Shown: positions 34,336-43,600, counted from the first letter of the stretch. The stretch is 64,000 bases of DNA from Andeanibacterium sp036384795 (GCA_036384795.1 DASVLP010000037.1:62001-126000); one strand, 5' to 3'. The notes: generated by a model from the letters alone, not told the origin. Program-made: numbers and translations.

Positions 34336-35621
34336 TTGAGACGCAATTCCACCGAGCGCGCGTGCGCCGGCAGGCCTTCCATCTCGGCGAGGCGCACGGC
34401 CGCGGGGCCGAGCTTGCCGAGCGCCGCCTCGTCGAGCGCAATGAAGCTGGTGCGCTTCATGAAATCGAGCACCGAGAGGCCGGAGGCGAAGCGCGCGCGC
34501 CGCCCCGTGGGCAGCACGTGGTTGGGGCCGGCGACGTAATCGCCGATCGCTTCGGGGGTCATCCGGCCGAGGAACACGCTGCCGGCGTGGCGGATGCCGG
34601 CGAAGATCGCCTGCGGATCGGCGGTCGCAATCTCGACGTGTTCGGCGGCGAGCGCGTTGGCGAGGTCGGCGGCATCTTCCAGCCGCTCGATCGTCACGAT
34701 CAGCCCGTGCGCGTTCCAGCTCGCGCGCGCGGCTTCCTCGCTCGGCAGCAGGGTGAGCTGGACGTCGACATGCTGCGCCACGGTGTCGGCGAAATCTTCG
34801 CTGTCGGTGATCAGGATCGATTGCGCGGCGGGATCGTGCTCGGCCTGGCTGAGCAGGTCGGCGGCGATCCAGGCGGGGTCGTTGTCGGCGTCGGCGATCA
34901 CCAGGATCTCGCTCGGGCCGGCGACCATGTCGATGCCGACGACGCCGTAGAGCTGGCGCTTGGCTTCGGCGACCCACGCGTTGCCGGGCCCGGTGATCAC
35001 GTCGACCGGCTTGATCCGCCCGGTGCCGTAGGCGAGCGCGGCGATCGCCTGCGCGCCGCCGACCCGCCAGATCTCGTCCACGCCGGCAAGGTGCGCGGCG
35101 GCGAGCACCAATGGATTCACATGGCCGTCGGGCGTCGGGGTGCACACTGCCAGTCGACCCACGCCCGCGACTTTCGCCGGAATCGCGTTCATCAGCAGCG
35201 AGGAGGGGTACGCCGCGCGTCCGCCGGGAACGTAAAGCCCCGCCGAATCCACCGCGCGCCAGCGTGCGCCGAGCCGAACGCCCGCGCTGTCGGTGTAGTC
35301 GCGCCCTTGCGGCAATTGCTCTTCGTGGAACGCGCGGATGCGGTCGGCAGCCAGGGTCAGTGCGCCGCGCAGCTCGTCGTCCAGCGCTTCAAACGCTGCG
35401 CGGCAAGCGCCGGGCGGCACCAGCCAGTCGGCATCGCTTTCGAGCGCATGGCCGTCCCATTTCGCGGTGTAGGCGGCGAGCGCCTGGTCGCCGTGCTTCT
35501 TCACGTCGGCGAGGATCGCCCCGACGGCTTTGGACACATCCTCGCTGCCTTCGCGCCGGTCGGCTACGACTTGCGCGAAATCGACCGCGAACGTCGCGTC
35601 TTTCGTCGACAGCCGGCGCAT
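34332..35621 (-). CDS. hisD: histidinol dehydrogenase
   Basis: A 429-residue zinc enzyme for the last two oxidations of histidine synthesis (L-histidinol to L-histidine, NAD+). Signs are YVPGGRAAYPSSLLMNAIPA, VITGPGNAWVAEAKRQLYG, MVAGPSEILVIAD, the zinc-binding DLLSQAEHDPAAQS, and HAGSVFLG plus PNHVLPTGRRARFASGLSV. Its ATG overlaps the hisG stop (TGATG). Same operon as hisG, nusB and thiL. Confidence 0.97.
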   Translation of the reverse strand: MRRLSTKDATFAVDFAQVVADRREGSEDVSKAVGAILADVKKHGDQALAAYTAKWDGHALESDADWLVPPGACRAAFEALDDELRGALTLAADRIRAFHEEQLPQGRDYTDSAGVRLGARWRAVDSAGLYVPGGRAAYPSSLLMNAIPAKVAGVGRLAVCTPTPDGHVNPLVLAAAHLAGVDEIWRVGGAQAIAALAYGTGRIKPVDVITGPGNAWVAEAKRQLYGVVGIDMVAGPSEILVIADADNDPAWIAADLLSQAEHDPAAQSILITDSEDFADTVAQHVDVQLTLLPSEEAARASWNAHGLIVTIERLEDAADLANALAAEHVEIATADPQAIFAGIRHAGSVFLGRMTPEAIGDYVAGPNHVLPTGRRARFASGLSVLDFMKRTSFIALDEAALGKLGPAAVRLAEMEGLPAHARSVELRLK

Positions 35622-36277
35622 CAGGCCGCCTGCTTCGCGGTTGCGGCGCGGAATGCCTCGACCAGCGCGGCGACCCGGCGGTCGGTCTTCAGCGCGGCGC
35701 GGTTCACCACCAGGCGCGAGGAAACCTGCAGGATCGTCGCACTCTCGACCAGCCCGTTGTCCTTGAGCGTACGCCCGGTGTCGACCAGGTCGACGATCCG
35801 TTCGGACAGCCCCAGGCTCGGCGCGAGTTCCATCGCGCCGTTCAGTTTCACGCACTCGGCCTGGACGCCCTGGCGCTCGAACCAGCTCTTGGTGAGGTGC
35901 GGGTACTTGGTCGCGATGCGGATGTGGCTTGCGCGGCCGATCGGCTCGAGCTCGGCGCCTTGCGGTTGCGCCACCGACAGCCGGCAATGGCCGATGTCGA
36001 GATCGACCGGCGCGTAGAGCTCGGGGTAGTCGAATTCCTCGACCACGTCGGAACCGACGATCCCCGCCTGCGCCGCGCCGTTGGCGACGAACGTCGCCAC
36101 ATCGAACGCGCGCACGCGGATGATCCGCATCGCTCCGTCCTCGGTCGCAAAGCTCAGCGCGCGCTCGCCCTTGTCGTGGAACGATGCTTCGGGCACCACG
36201 CCGGCGCGCGCCATTACCGGCAGCGCTTCTGCAAGGATTCGCCCCTTGGGCACCGCGAATGTCAGCTGGTTCGGCAT
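35621..36277 (-). CDS. hisG: ATP phosphoribosyltransferase, short form
   Basis: A 218-residue catalytic subunit for the first step of histidine synthesis. MPNQLTFAVPKGRILAEALP and DTGRTLKDNGLVESATILQV are diagnostic. The C-terminal allosteric domain of the long form is absent, so it belongs to the short HisG class, which needs a HisZ regulatory subunit; no hisZ is in this window. The start at 36277 was chosen because it begins directly at the conserved strand. Confidence 0.95.
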   Translation of the reverse strand: MPNQLTFAVPKGRILAEALPVMARAGVVPEASFHDKGERALSFATEDGAMRIIRVRAFDVATFVANGAAQAGIVGSDVVEEFDYPELYAPVDLDIGHCRLSVAQPQGAELEPIGRASHIRIATKYPHLTKSWFERQGVQAECVKLNGAMELAPSLGLSERIVDLVDTGRTLKDNGLVESATILQVSSRLVVNRAALKTDRRVAALVEAFRAATAKQAA

Positions 36278-36312
36278 GGCGCGCGCCTTAGGCAAGGCAG
36301 CTGGAAAGGGCA

Positions 36313-37389
36313 ATGGCGATGGCTGACGGACAAGCGGTGATGGACGTGCACAGCCTGGACGAGGCGCTCGACTGGCAAGCCAGGCACGCCGCGCTGGGCC
36401 TTGCGCCGTGCACGGCCCGGGTGATCGAGGCGCTGAAGGCGGTGGCGAAAACCGACACCGAAGTCGCCCGGCGGATGAACAATTGGCCCGGGCTCAAATT
36501 GCAGGACGCCATGCCGCTGCGGATCATCGGTGGGCTGCACCACCTCTACCTGACCGGCGACGCGCCCGAGCTGGGGCCGATCTATTCGGCAGAGCTGACC
36601 GATCAGGCGCGGATCGATGCGATCATCGTCGCGCTGACCGACCAGTTCGATGCGCGGCTCGCCCCGTGGTTCGACGGCCCGCCGCAGACCAACGAGGCGG
36701 GCCGCTCGGCGAGCCTGATGGCCGGGCTGCTGTGGCTGGCGCAAAAGCTCGGGCCGAGGTTCGAAGTGAACGAAATGGGCGCGAGCGCGGGCATCAACAC
36801 GATGATGGAGCGCTATTTCTTCGATCTCGGCGGCACGCAGGTCGGGCCACCGGATTCGCCGATGCGGATCGCACCGAAATGGAAAGGCGCGCCGCCGCCG
36901 GCGGGCGAGGTCGAGATCGTCTCGATCCGCGGCTGCGACGTCGCCCCGATCGACTTGTCCGATCCGGAGGAGGCCTTGCGGCTGAAGGCGTATGTCTGGG
37001 CCGAAATGGCCGAGCGGATGGCGCGGCTGGAAGCCGCGATCGCCCTCGCGGCCCAGAAGAAGCCGGACGTGGTCCAGCAGGATGCCGCCGCGTTCGTTCG
37101 CGAGATGCTCGCGCGGCCGCAGCAGGCGGGCGTGACGCGCGTGCTCGATCACTCGATCATGTGGCAGTACCTGCCCGAGGCCACGCAGGGGGAGGTTGCC
37201 GCGGCGATGGAAGCCGCCGCGGCGCGGGCCACGCCCGAACGGCCGCTCGCCTGGGTCAGCCTGGAGACCAATCGCACGACTTTCGCCCACGAGCTGCACG
37301 TGAAGTACTGGCCCGGCGGAGGGGACGAGTGGGCAGTGCTGGCCCAGGCGCACCCGCACGGCTTGTGGGTCGAATGGTTCGGCGAATAG
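36313..37389 (+). CDS. DUF2332 family protein
   Basis: A 358-residue protein matching DUF2332: ALDWQARHAALGLAPCTARV near the start, LRIIGGLHHLYLTG, the GASAGIN motif with NEMGASAGINTMMERYFF, RGCDVAPIDLSDP, and a C-terminal RTTFAHELHVKYWPGG. The family resembles methyltransferases or hydrolases in fold but has no assigned activity that I know. It is divergent from hisG with a 35-nt gap. ATG at 36319 (MADGQ) is an alternative start. Confidence 0.75.
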   Translation: MAMADGQAVMDVHSLDEALDWQARHAALGLAPCTARVIEALKAVAKTDTEVARRMNNWPGLKLQDAMPLRIIGGLHHLYLTGDAPELGPIYSAELTDQARIDAIIVALTDQFDARLAPWFDGPPQTNEAGRSASLMAGLLWLAQKLGPRFEVNEMGASAGINTMMERYFFDLGGTQVGPPDSPMRIAPKWKGAPPPAGEVEIVSIRGCDVAPIDLSDPEEALRLKAYVWAEMAERMARLEAAIALAAQKKPDVVQQDAAAFVREMLARPQQAGVTRVLDHSIMWQYLPEATQGEVAAAMEAAAARATPERPLAWVSLETNRTTFAHELHVKYWPGGGDEWAVLAQAHPHGLWVEWFGE

Positions 37390-37392
37390 CTC

Positions 37393-38679
37393 CTATTCCG
37401 GCGGCACCCAGCCGCGCGCGATGCGCTTGGCGCGCAGGCGCGCGAGGCGCCGGCGCATCGCATGGCCAAAGAGCGGAAAGTGCCGTTCGACTTTGTCGAG
37501 CCAGCCGCCGTGGAAGCTGCCCCATTCCCACACCGCGACTGCCGCGAACACCGCCGTCTGCAAGTTCGCCAGCACGAGATGCGGAGGCGCGGTGAGCCAG
37601 CCCCCGAGCGCGAGCGCGCCGGTCAGCCATAGCCCGTAGTAATGCGAGGCCGGCATCCACGGCATGCCGCTGGTCAGGCGCTTGAACACCATCGTGCCGC
37701 CCAGGAACAGCGCGCTTCCGCCGCCGGTCAGGATCACGAACGTGTGCGCCGAGGGCGCGAGCGGCTCGGCCAGGACCTGCTCGTCCGCGACCGCCAGCAC
37801 CACGATGCCGGCGACGATCGGCAAGTGCCAGTAGGTGAACGCGTCGCGCGCGATGCGGCCGGGATCGGCGTCGCGCGCGATGTGCTGCGCCCCGCGGATC
37901 GCACCGAGGTCGAAATAGACCCACCACATCGCGAACGAACCGGCAAAGGCGGTGACGAAAGCCAGCGTCTCCAGCGGGCCTGCCGCGACCTGGCCGAATT
38001 CGGTGCCGGTGACGATGATCCCTTCGCCGAGCGCGATGATGATGAACAACGCGCAGCGCTCGGCCATGTGCGCGCCGGAGATCGACCAGTCGGTGGTCTG
38101 CGCGCGGCCCAGCCACGGGAAGTGGAAGTTGAGCGCAGGGCCCGAATACTCGATCGCCAGCGCGATCGCCCATAATACCGCGCGCAGCGGCGGCTCGGCG
38201 GCAAGCCCGCCCCACACCCAAAACACCGCGGAAAGGCAGAAATAGAGCGTCGCGCGGGCGAGGTTGCGCGCGTTGACCTTGTCGTCTGCGCGCATCGCCC
38301 AGACGACAAAGCAGGTCCGCAGGATCTGGATCGCCGCATAAGCCAGCGCGAACACCAGTCCGCCGTAAGCGAACGCGAACGGCAGCGAGGACGACAGGAC
38401 CAGGCTGCCGATCATCACGCCTGCGACCATGAACCGCACCGGCCCGCGCGCGGGATCGACCCAGTTGGTCGCCCAGGTGGTGTAGATCCACGCCCACCAT
38501 ACGGCGAGGAACAGGATCAAGGTTTCGATCGTGCCGAACGGCGTCAGGTGCTCGAGCAGGAAATGTGAAAGCTGGGTGATCGCGAACACGAACACCAGAT
38601 CGAGGAACAGTTCGAGGTAGCTGACCGCCGCGTGGCCATGCGCCAGGTCGCGCAGCAGGCTGCGGCGCTCACCCGGCAT
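37393..38679 (-). CDS. ltrA: LtrA family low-temperature-requirement membrane protein
   Basis: A 428-residue protein with about 11 membrane helices. The family signature is YLELFLDLVFVFAITQLSHF near the N-terminus, with WWAWIYTTWATNWVDP and HMAERCALFIIIALGEGIIV in the core. LtrA was named from a Listeria cold-growth mutant; biochemical role unknown. It overlaps the epoxide-hydrolase-like gene upstream by 11 nt, so they are cotranscribed. Confidence 0.85.
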   Translation of the reverse strand: MPGERRSLLRDLAHGHAAVSYLELFLDLVFVFAITQLSHFLLEHLTPFGTIETLILFLAVWWAWIYTTWATNWVDPARGPVRFMVAGVMIGSLVLSSSLPFAFAYGGLVFALAYAAIQILRTCFVVWAMRADDKVNARNLARATLYFCLSAVFWVWGGLAAEPPLRAVLWAIALAIEYSGPALNFHFPWLGRAQTTDWSISGAHMAERCALFIIIALGEGIIVTGTEFGQVAAGPLETLAFVTAFAGSFAMWWVYFDLGAIRGAQHIARDADPGRIARDAFTYWHLPIVAGIVVLAVADEQVLAEPLAPSAHTFVILTGGGSALFLGGTMVFKRLTSGMPWMPASHYYGLWLTGALALGGWLTAPPHLVLANLQTAVFAAVAVWEWGSFHGGWLDKVERHFPLFGHAMRRRLARLRAKRIARGWVPPE

Positions 38680-39580
38680 CTGCGGTTCGCGCGAGGAACG
38701 CCTCCATCGCGGCGTTGACTTCGGCGGGTTTTTCCCACTGTACGAAATGGCCGCTGCCGGGAACTTCGACCAAGGTGAGGTGTTCGACCAGATCGCGAAG
38801 CCCTTCGGTGTTGCCGAGGGGAAGCGCGGTGTCTTGCGTCGCCCAGATCACCAGCGTCGGGATCGTCAGCCTGGGTAGCGGCGGAGGTGCCCATCCCGCC
38901 GGCGTTCCGTACGGAGCGTCGAGGCCCGGCACGTCGATCGCCGCCGCGCGATACCAGTTGAGCATGCCGAAGCATGCCGCTCGGTCCTGCCAGCTCGCGA
39001 GCATGAATTGCAGCTCTTCGGGCTCGAGCGCCGCGAAGGGATTGCGTCCCTCCGCCGGCGGCATCGCCTTCTGCAGCAGCCCGAACAGGCCGTGCTCACG
39101 GATCAGCGCATCGTTCGCCGGATCGCGGAAAGCGCGCATGTACTGGCTGGCCGCGCGCTGCGCCCGGTCGGTGTAGAGCAATTGCTGGAACAGGGCGGGA
39201 TGCGGCGCATCGGCGATCACGGCGCGGGTCACGCGGCCGCTCATCTGGCCCATCATCGCGCTCGGCCAGGAGATCGCGCCGCCCCAATCGTGGCCGACGA
39301 TCGTGAAGCGTTCGATGCCCAGCGCATCGGCGAGCTGGAACACGTCGGTCACCAGCTTGTCGGCGGTGTAGGCGTCGACGTCCTGCGGCTTGGACGATCC
39401 GCCGTAGCCGCGCTGGTCCGGGGCGACGCAACGGTAACGGCCGTTAAAACGCGCGATCTGATGCCGCCAGCTGCGGTGCGATTCCGGAAAGCCGTGAAGG
39501 AAGATCAGCGCCGGCGCGTTCCGAGGCCCCGTATCCCACACCGCGAGCTCGATCCCGCTCGCCAGGTTTATCATATCCAT
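38669..39580 (-). CDS. alpha/beta hydrolase, epoxide-hydrolase-like
   Basis: A 303-residue hydrolase with a complete triad of the Asp-nucleophile type: oxyanion motif HGFPES, nucleophile elbow GHDWGG (Asp), acid in ATQDTALP, base His in GSGHFVQWEKP. These marks fit soluble epoxide hydrolases or haloalkane dehalogenases; no lid Tyr pair was checked. The start at 39580 follows AGGAG, which lies inside the palindromic element at 39584-39669. Cotranscribed with ltrA. Confidence 0.85.
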   Translation of the reverse strand: MDMINLASGIELAVWDTGPRNAPALIFLHGFPESHRSWRHQIARFNGRYRCVAPDQRGYGGSSKPQDVDAYTADKLVTDVFQLADALGIERFTIVGHDWGGAISWPSAMMGQMSGRVTRAVIADAPHPALFQQLLYTDRAQRAASQYMRAFRDPANDALIREHGLFGLLQKAMPPAEGRNPFAALEPEELQFMLASWQDRAACFGMLNWYRAAAIDVPGLDAPYGTPAGWAPPPLPRLTIPTLVIWATQDTALPLGNTEGLRDLVEHLTLVEVPGSGHFVQWEKPAEVNAAMEAFLARTADAG

Positions 39581-39583
39581 CCC

Positions 39584-39669
39584 GTCGCTCCTGCGCAGGC
39601 AGGAGCCTATCTACGCTTCTGCTGCGCCTGACGATAGCTCATCCGGGCCCCTGCCTGCGCAGGGGCGAC
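39584..39669. repeat. 86-nt palindromic element of the CCTGCGCAGG family (variant ends)
   Basis: Bounded by GTCGCTCCTGCGCAGG and CCTGCGCAGGGGCGAC. The inner arms (CCTGCGCAGGCAGG / CCTGCCTGCGCAGG) match the stems of the 81-nt elements, but the terminal four bases and length differ. It ends 4 nt before the start codon of the epoxide-hydrolase-like gene; on the minus strand its last bases read GCAGGAGCGAC and supply that gene's Shine-Dalgarno AGGAG. It fills most of the gap to the pirin gene. Confidence 0.8.
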
Positions 39670-39700
39670 GAGGTTACTCAATCGTGCCCCGGACGGCCCG

Positions 39701-40585
39701 TCACGGATAAGTCACCGTTTTCGGTTTCTCAGGGATCGGGATGAACTCCAGCTCGTCGCCCGGCACTTTGGGAAACCGGCCTTCGGCCCAGTCGCGCTTG
39801 GCCTGCTCGATCCGCTCGCGGCTCGAGCTGACGAAGTTCCACCATGCGTGGCGCTTGGTGGCGAATGCCTCGCCGCCCATCAGCATCACCCGCCCGCCGC
39901 GCTCGGAGCGCAACGCCATCGGTTCGCCCGGCTTGAGCACCGTCAGCACGTAAAGCCCCAAAGCTTCGCCATCGACGCTCGCTTCCCCGCCGACCAACAT
40001 CACCGCACGCTCGTCGGCTTCCGCCTCGATCGGGATTTCGCCCGATGGGCCGAGCACGATCTCGGCATAGATCGTCTCGGCATATGTCGTGGTCTTGGCG
40101 CGCTTGCCCCACAGCTCGCCCATGATCACCCGTGCGCTCACGCACTGGTCTTCGATCAGCGGCAAGTCGGTCACCGCCTCGAACGCCGGATCGATCTCCT
40201 CGCGCCCGTCCGGAAGCGCAAGCCAGGTCTGCATGCCGTAGAGCTTGGCCCCGCCGTCGCGCTCGCTTTGCGGGCTGCGCTCGGAATGGACGATGCCGTG
40301 GCCGGCGGTCATCAGGTTGACTTGGCCCGGGCGGATCGTGGCGAAGCTGCCCAGGCTGTCGCGATGGTCGATCGCGCCTTCAAACAGCCAGGTGACGGTC
40401 GCCAGGTTGATGTGCGGGTGCGGGCGCACGTCCATCCCCGCGCCGAGGTCGAGCTGCGCCGGGCCGAACTGGTCGACGAAGATGAACGGCCCGACCATCC
40501 GTCGCGCCGGGCTGGGCAATGCGCGACGCACCTGAAAATCGCCCAGATCGTGGGTGATCGGATCGATCGTCTGGATCACGCTCAT
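39701..40585 (-). CDS. pirin family protein
   Basis: A 294-residue bicupin. The metal ligands of the N-terminal cupin are visible as HPHIN and, further on, GIVHSE, matching the His/His/His/Glu set of pirins. ATVTWLFEGAIDHRDSLG and NLMTAGHGIVHSER are the usual pirin text. Bacterial pirins such as YhhW have quercetinase activity or act as redox-linked regulators. The start ATG overlaps the gst stop by 4 nt. Confidence 0.9.
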   Translation of the reverse strand: MSVIQTIDPITHDLGDFQVRRALPSPARRMVGPFIFVDQFGPAQLDLGAGMDVRPHPHINLATVTWLFEGAIDHRDSLGSFATIRPGQVNLMTAGHGIVHSERSPQSERDGGAKLYGMQTWLALPDGREEIDPAFEAVTDLPLIEDQCVSARVIMGELWGKRAKTTTYAETIYAEIVLGPSGEIPIEAEADERAVMLVGGEASVDGEALGLYVLTVLKPGEPMALRSERGGRVMLMGGEAFATKRHAWWNFVSSSRERIEQAKRDWAEGRFPKVPGDELEFIPIPEKPKTVTYP

Positions 40586-41283
40586 TCGGCGTCGAGCTCC
40601 GGATAGTGGCGGAAGATGCCCTGCTGGTTGAACGGCATCCGCCGGTCCGAGGCAAGATAGGCTGCGACGCCGCGGATCCGCGCCACCGCCTCGCGGCAGG
40701 CATTGAGGCGCGGGTAATCGAGCTCGTGCATGCGGGCCGGAAACATGTGCCCAAGGCCCTGCATCAGCTGGAACAGCGAAGTGTCGACGTGGGTCCACTT
40801 GTCGCCCAGCACGAACGGGCCGCCATTGGCGCCCAGCGCGGCCTCGAAGTGATCGAGGAACTTGGGGATGCGCTCTTCGCGGAAATGCTTGGCGGCCTCG
40901 CGCGCGGCGTCCCGCTGGTCCTCGTAATACTGGCCGACCGAGACCGGGTGATGCACGTTGTGCACTTCGGCAACGATGTCGGTCACGTCGAGCTGGAGCT
41001 GGATCAGCTCGAGGTCGGTCGGCAGGTCGCCCGCGCCGAAGCCGTGCTTGTCGGCGAGATAGGCGAGGATGTGCGCGGTCTGGCCGATGCACAGATCGCC
41101 ATCCACCAGATACGGCGGGGCGAACGGCCGGATCGCGCCGCGGCCCTGCAGGTCCTTCATCAGCGCCTCGGCGCCCAACTCGCGCGCCATGTCGCGATAC
41201 GCCACGCCCGCGCCCTCCAGCGCCAGCCGCACGAACTCGCCGCGGCCGGGGATGGTCGGCCAGTACCACAACTCATAGCTCAT
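40582..41283 (-). CDS. glutathione S-transferase-like protein
   Basis: A 233-residue protein with an N-terminal thioredoxin fold (YELWYWPTIPGRGEFVRLAL, the Tyr and GR pattern typical of alpha/mu/sigma-like GSTs; GDLCIGQTAHILAYLADKHG in the glutathione-site region, with Gln-Thr in place of the more usual Glu-Ser) and a C-terminal helical domain with the capping motif KWTHVDTSLFQLM. It lies in a bolA-gst-pirin operon, overlapping both neighbours by 4 nt, which suggests a redox or stress role. Confidence 0.88.
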   Translation of the reverse strand: MSYELWYWPTIPGRGEFVRLALEGAGVAYRDMARELGAEALMKDLQGRGAIRPFAPPYLVDGDLCIGQTAHILAYLADKHGFGAGDLPTDLELIQLQLDVTDIVAEVHNVHHPVSVGQYYEDQRDAAREAAKHFREERIPKFLDHFEAALGANGGPFVLGDKWTHVDTSLFQLMQGLGHMFPARMHELDYPRLNACREAVARIRGVAAYLASDRRMPFNQQGIFRHYPELDAE

Positions 41284-41570
41284 GCGGCGTCTCCTTCGAG
41301 CTCCTGGGGTGCAAATGCCTTGATCGCCAGCGCATGGACCCGCTCGCCGGGAATGTCGCCCAGCGCGCGATTCACCATCCGCTGGCGCTCGACCCGGTTC
41401 TTGCCGGCGAAGGCCGCGCTTTCGATCACCACGGTGAAATGCGATTCGCCGCTGCCGTCGTCGCCCGCGTGGCCGTGGTGCCGCGCGCTGTCGTTGATCA
41501 CCTCCAGCCGCGTGGGCAGCAGGGCGTGCTGCAGCAGGGCTTCTATCTCGCGCTGTACCGGGCCGGGCAT
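41280..41570 (-). CDS. bolA: BolA family protein
   Basis: A 96-residue BolA-fold protein. LEVINDSARHHGHAG is followed by SHFTVVIESAAFAGKNRVERQ and the invariant C-terminal His in VHALAIKAF. BolA proteins work with monothiol glutaredoxins in [2Fe-2S] trafficking and stress regulation. It is the first gene of the operon with gst and pirin; the 59-nt gap to the divergent J-domain gene should hold both promoters. Confidence 0.9.
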   Translation of the reverse strand: MPGPVQREIEALLQHALLPTRLEVINDSARHHGHAGDDGSGESHFTVVIESAAFAGKNRVERQRMVNRALGDIPGERVHALAIKAFAPQELEGDAA

Positions 41571-41629
41571 CGCATCAAATCTCCAGTCTGGGGGTTTCCT
41601 TATAGGCCTTCCGGCCCCATTCTAAAGGC

Positions 41630-42226
41630 GTGAAGCACACCAGGTTCCACGGACGGGTCGAAGGCGCGGAGCGCATCTGCGAGGCGGAAGGTTGCAAGGC
41701 GGCGGGCGAGTTCCGCGCGCCGGGCAGCCGCACGCACGGGTTCGACGGGCCGGGCGACTGGCGCTGGTTCTGCCTCGACCACGTGCGCGCGTTCAATTCG
41801 GCCTACGACTGGTTCGAGGGCATGACCCCGGACGAGATTTTCGAGGCGCAATCGCCGGTCGCCGGCTGGCGCCGAGACACGCGGGCGTTCCGTGCCGACG
41901 CGGGGGTGGACGGCATGCCCCGCTGGGCCGATTTCGACGATCCGCTCGACGCGATCGGAGCGCGGGCGTCCGATATCCGGCGGCGCGCACAACAAAATCA
42001 ATCGCGCAACACCGCCTTCGCGCGGTTCACTCCGCGCGAGCGCGAGGCGCTCGATGCGATGGGGCTGGGGGGCGACGCGGACCGTTCCGCCTTGCGCCGG
42101 CGCTACTCCCAGCTGGTGCGCAAGTACCACCCCGATCGCAACGGCGGGGACCGCAGCCAGGAAGGCAAGCTCGGCCGAGTGGTCGAAGCCTATCAGCTGC
42201 TGCGCAAAAGCCCCGCTTTCGCCTGA
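41630..42226 (+). CDS. J-domain protein with N-terminal Cys motif
   Basis: A 198-residue protein. Residues 135-198 form a C-terminal J domain with the HPD motif in LVRKYHPDRNGG. The N-terminal half has Cys residues (ICEAEGCKAAG and RWFCLDHV) that may bind zinc. It lacks the Gly/Phe and substrate domains of DnaJ, so it is a class III co-chaperone that would direct DnaK to a particular job, still unknown. This architecture is frequent in alphaproteobacteria. Confidence 0.88.
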   Translation: MKHTRFHGRVEGAERICEAEGCKAAGEFRAPGSRTHGFDGPGDWRWFCLDHVRAFNSAYDWFEGMTPDEIFEAQSPVAGWRRDTRAFRADAGVDGMPRWADFDDPLDAIGARASDIRRRAQQNQSRNTAFARFTPREREALDAMGLGGDADRSALRRRYSQLVRKYHPDRNGGDRSQEGKLGRVVEAYQLLRKSPAFA

Positions 42227-42347
42227 TCGATTATCGCGGGACTCGCAATTCGCCCGGTTCAGGCGCAGGAAAGCCTCAATGGCGTAACGGCCGCGCTGAT
42301 CATGCGCGGTACAGTGCCGCAAATGAACCTGTTGAAGGGAGCCTCCG

Positions 42348-42974
42348 ATGGCCCGCTTGACGTCCAAATTCGCTTTCCTTGCCGCTGGCGCCGCGGCGCT
42401 TTCGCTTGCCGCCACGCCCGCCCAAGCGCGCGGCTGGCATCATCATGACGGAATCAGCTTCGGCGACGTGGTTGCCGGCGGCCTGATCATCGGCGGCATC
42501 GCCGCGATCGCCACCGCCGCCAACAGCTCGAAGCACCACGATACCGACCGTTACGATGGCCCGCCGCCGGAGCGTTACGACGACGACTACCGCGCCCCGC
42601 CGCCGCGTTATCAGGACGGCTATGCGGCGCCCGCGCGGAACTATCGGACCGGCGGGATCAACGACGCGGTCAGCGGCTGCGTCGACCAGGTCGAGCGCGG
42701 CAACGACCGCGTCGCGGCGGTCGACAACGCCACCCGTACCGCGGACGGCTGGCACGTTTCCGGCCAGCTCTCGCAAGGCGGCGGGTTCAACTGCTCGGTC
42801 GACAGCGACGGCCGCGTTCGCCAGCTCGATTTCGGTCACGGCCGCTATTCGTACAACGATGCGCAGCCGCAGGACGGCCAGTGGAGCGACGATGCCTATG
42901 CCAGCGCGCGCGAGCAAGCCGATGCCTCGGACGCGTACGACGCTCCCGAAGCCGAACCGGCTTATTCCGACTGA
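42348..42974 (+). CDS. exported protein with Tyr/Pro/Asp-rich linker
   Basis: A 208-residue protein with signal peptide (cleavage near AQA-RG at residue 27), a His-rich start, a hydrophobic Gly-rich segment (VVAGGLIIGGIAAIATAA), a low-complexity linker rich in Tyr, Pro and Asp (residues 65-100), and a compact domain with two Cys (SGCVDQVERGND and GGFNCSVDSDGRV) followed by an acidic tail. GAAGGGAG upstream supports the ATG at 42348. No function assigned; periplasmic or envelope-associated. Confidence 0.75.
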   Translation: MARLTSKFAFLAAGAAALSLAATPAQARGWHHHDGISFGDVVAGGLIIGGIAAIATAANSSKHHDTDRYDGPPPERYDDDYRAPPPRYQDGYAAPARNYRTGGINDAVSGCVDQVERGNDRVAAVDNATRTADGWHVSGQLSQGGGFNCSVDSDGRVRQLDFGHGRYSYNDAQPQDGQWSDDAYASAREQADASDAYDAPEAEPAYSD

Positions 42975-42977
42975 CGC

Positions 42978-43598
42978 TCAATCGCGCGAGTAAGCGGGCA
43001 GGGTGAGCCCCCACAGGAGCGCGGCGCCGCGCAGGGCGAACCCTGCCAGCGCCGCCACTCCCCATACCAGCGGGCTGGCGAGGCCCAGCGCCGTTCCGAG
43101 CGCGCACAAGCAGGCGGACAGCGCTGCCGCGGTCACGTAGATCTCGGGCCGCATCAGGATCGACGGCACTCCGGCGAGCACGTCGCGGATGATCCCGCCG
43201 ACGCAGCCGGTGATCACCCCCATCAGCACCGCCGGCACCGGCCCGACGCCGTACGCCAGTGCCTTGGCTGTGCCGAGCACCGAGTAGGCGGCAAGGCCCG
43301 CGGCGTCGGCCCAATCGAGCACTTTGCCCTCCCACCAGCGCACCGGCGTGAACCATGCGGCCAGCGCGATCAGCAGGACCACCGGCGCGACCCACGGATC
43401 GCGCACCCAGAATACCGGCGCGCCGATCAGCAGGTCGCGCACCGAGCCCCCACCCACGCCGGTGACGAGCGCGAAGAATATCACCGTGACGATGGTAAGC
43501 TTCAGGCGCGTGGCGAGCAGCGCGCCGGACAGCGCGAACACCGCGATCCCGGCAAGGTCGAGCAGCGGGGGCAAGGCTGGGACGGCTAAGCCCGCCAC
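42978..43598 (-). CDS. TRIC/UPF0126 family membrane protein (YadS/YicG-like)
   Basis: A 206-residue protein with six to seven helices built from two UPF0126 repeats; the signatures GVGGGSVRDLLIG and GCVGGIIRDVLAG are one per repeat. Prokaryotic TRIC channels of this family conduct monovalent cations as trimers; YicG has been linked to glycine uptake. GTG at 43598 with AAGG upstream is the preferred start; TTG at 43604, overlapping the previous stop, is possible. Last gene of the run that starts at mdh. Confidence 0.85.
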   Translation of the reverse strand: MAGLAVPALPPLLDLAGIAVFALSGALLATRLKLTIVTVIFFALVTGVGGGSVRDLLIGAPVFWVRDPWVAPVVLLIALAAWFTPVRWWEGKVLDWADAAGLAAYSVLGTAKALAYGVGPVPAVLMGVITGCVGGIIRDVLAGVPSILMRPEIYVTAAALSACLCALGTALGLASPLVWGVAALAGFALRGAALLWGLTLPAYSRD

Positions 43599-43600
43599 AC

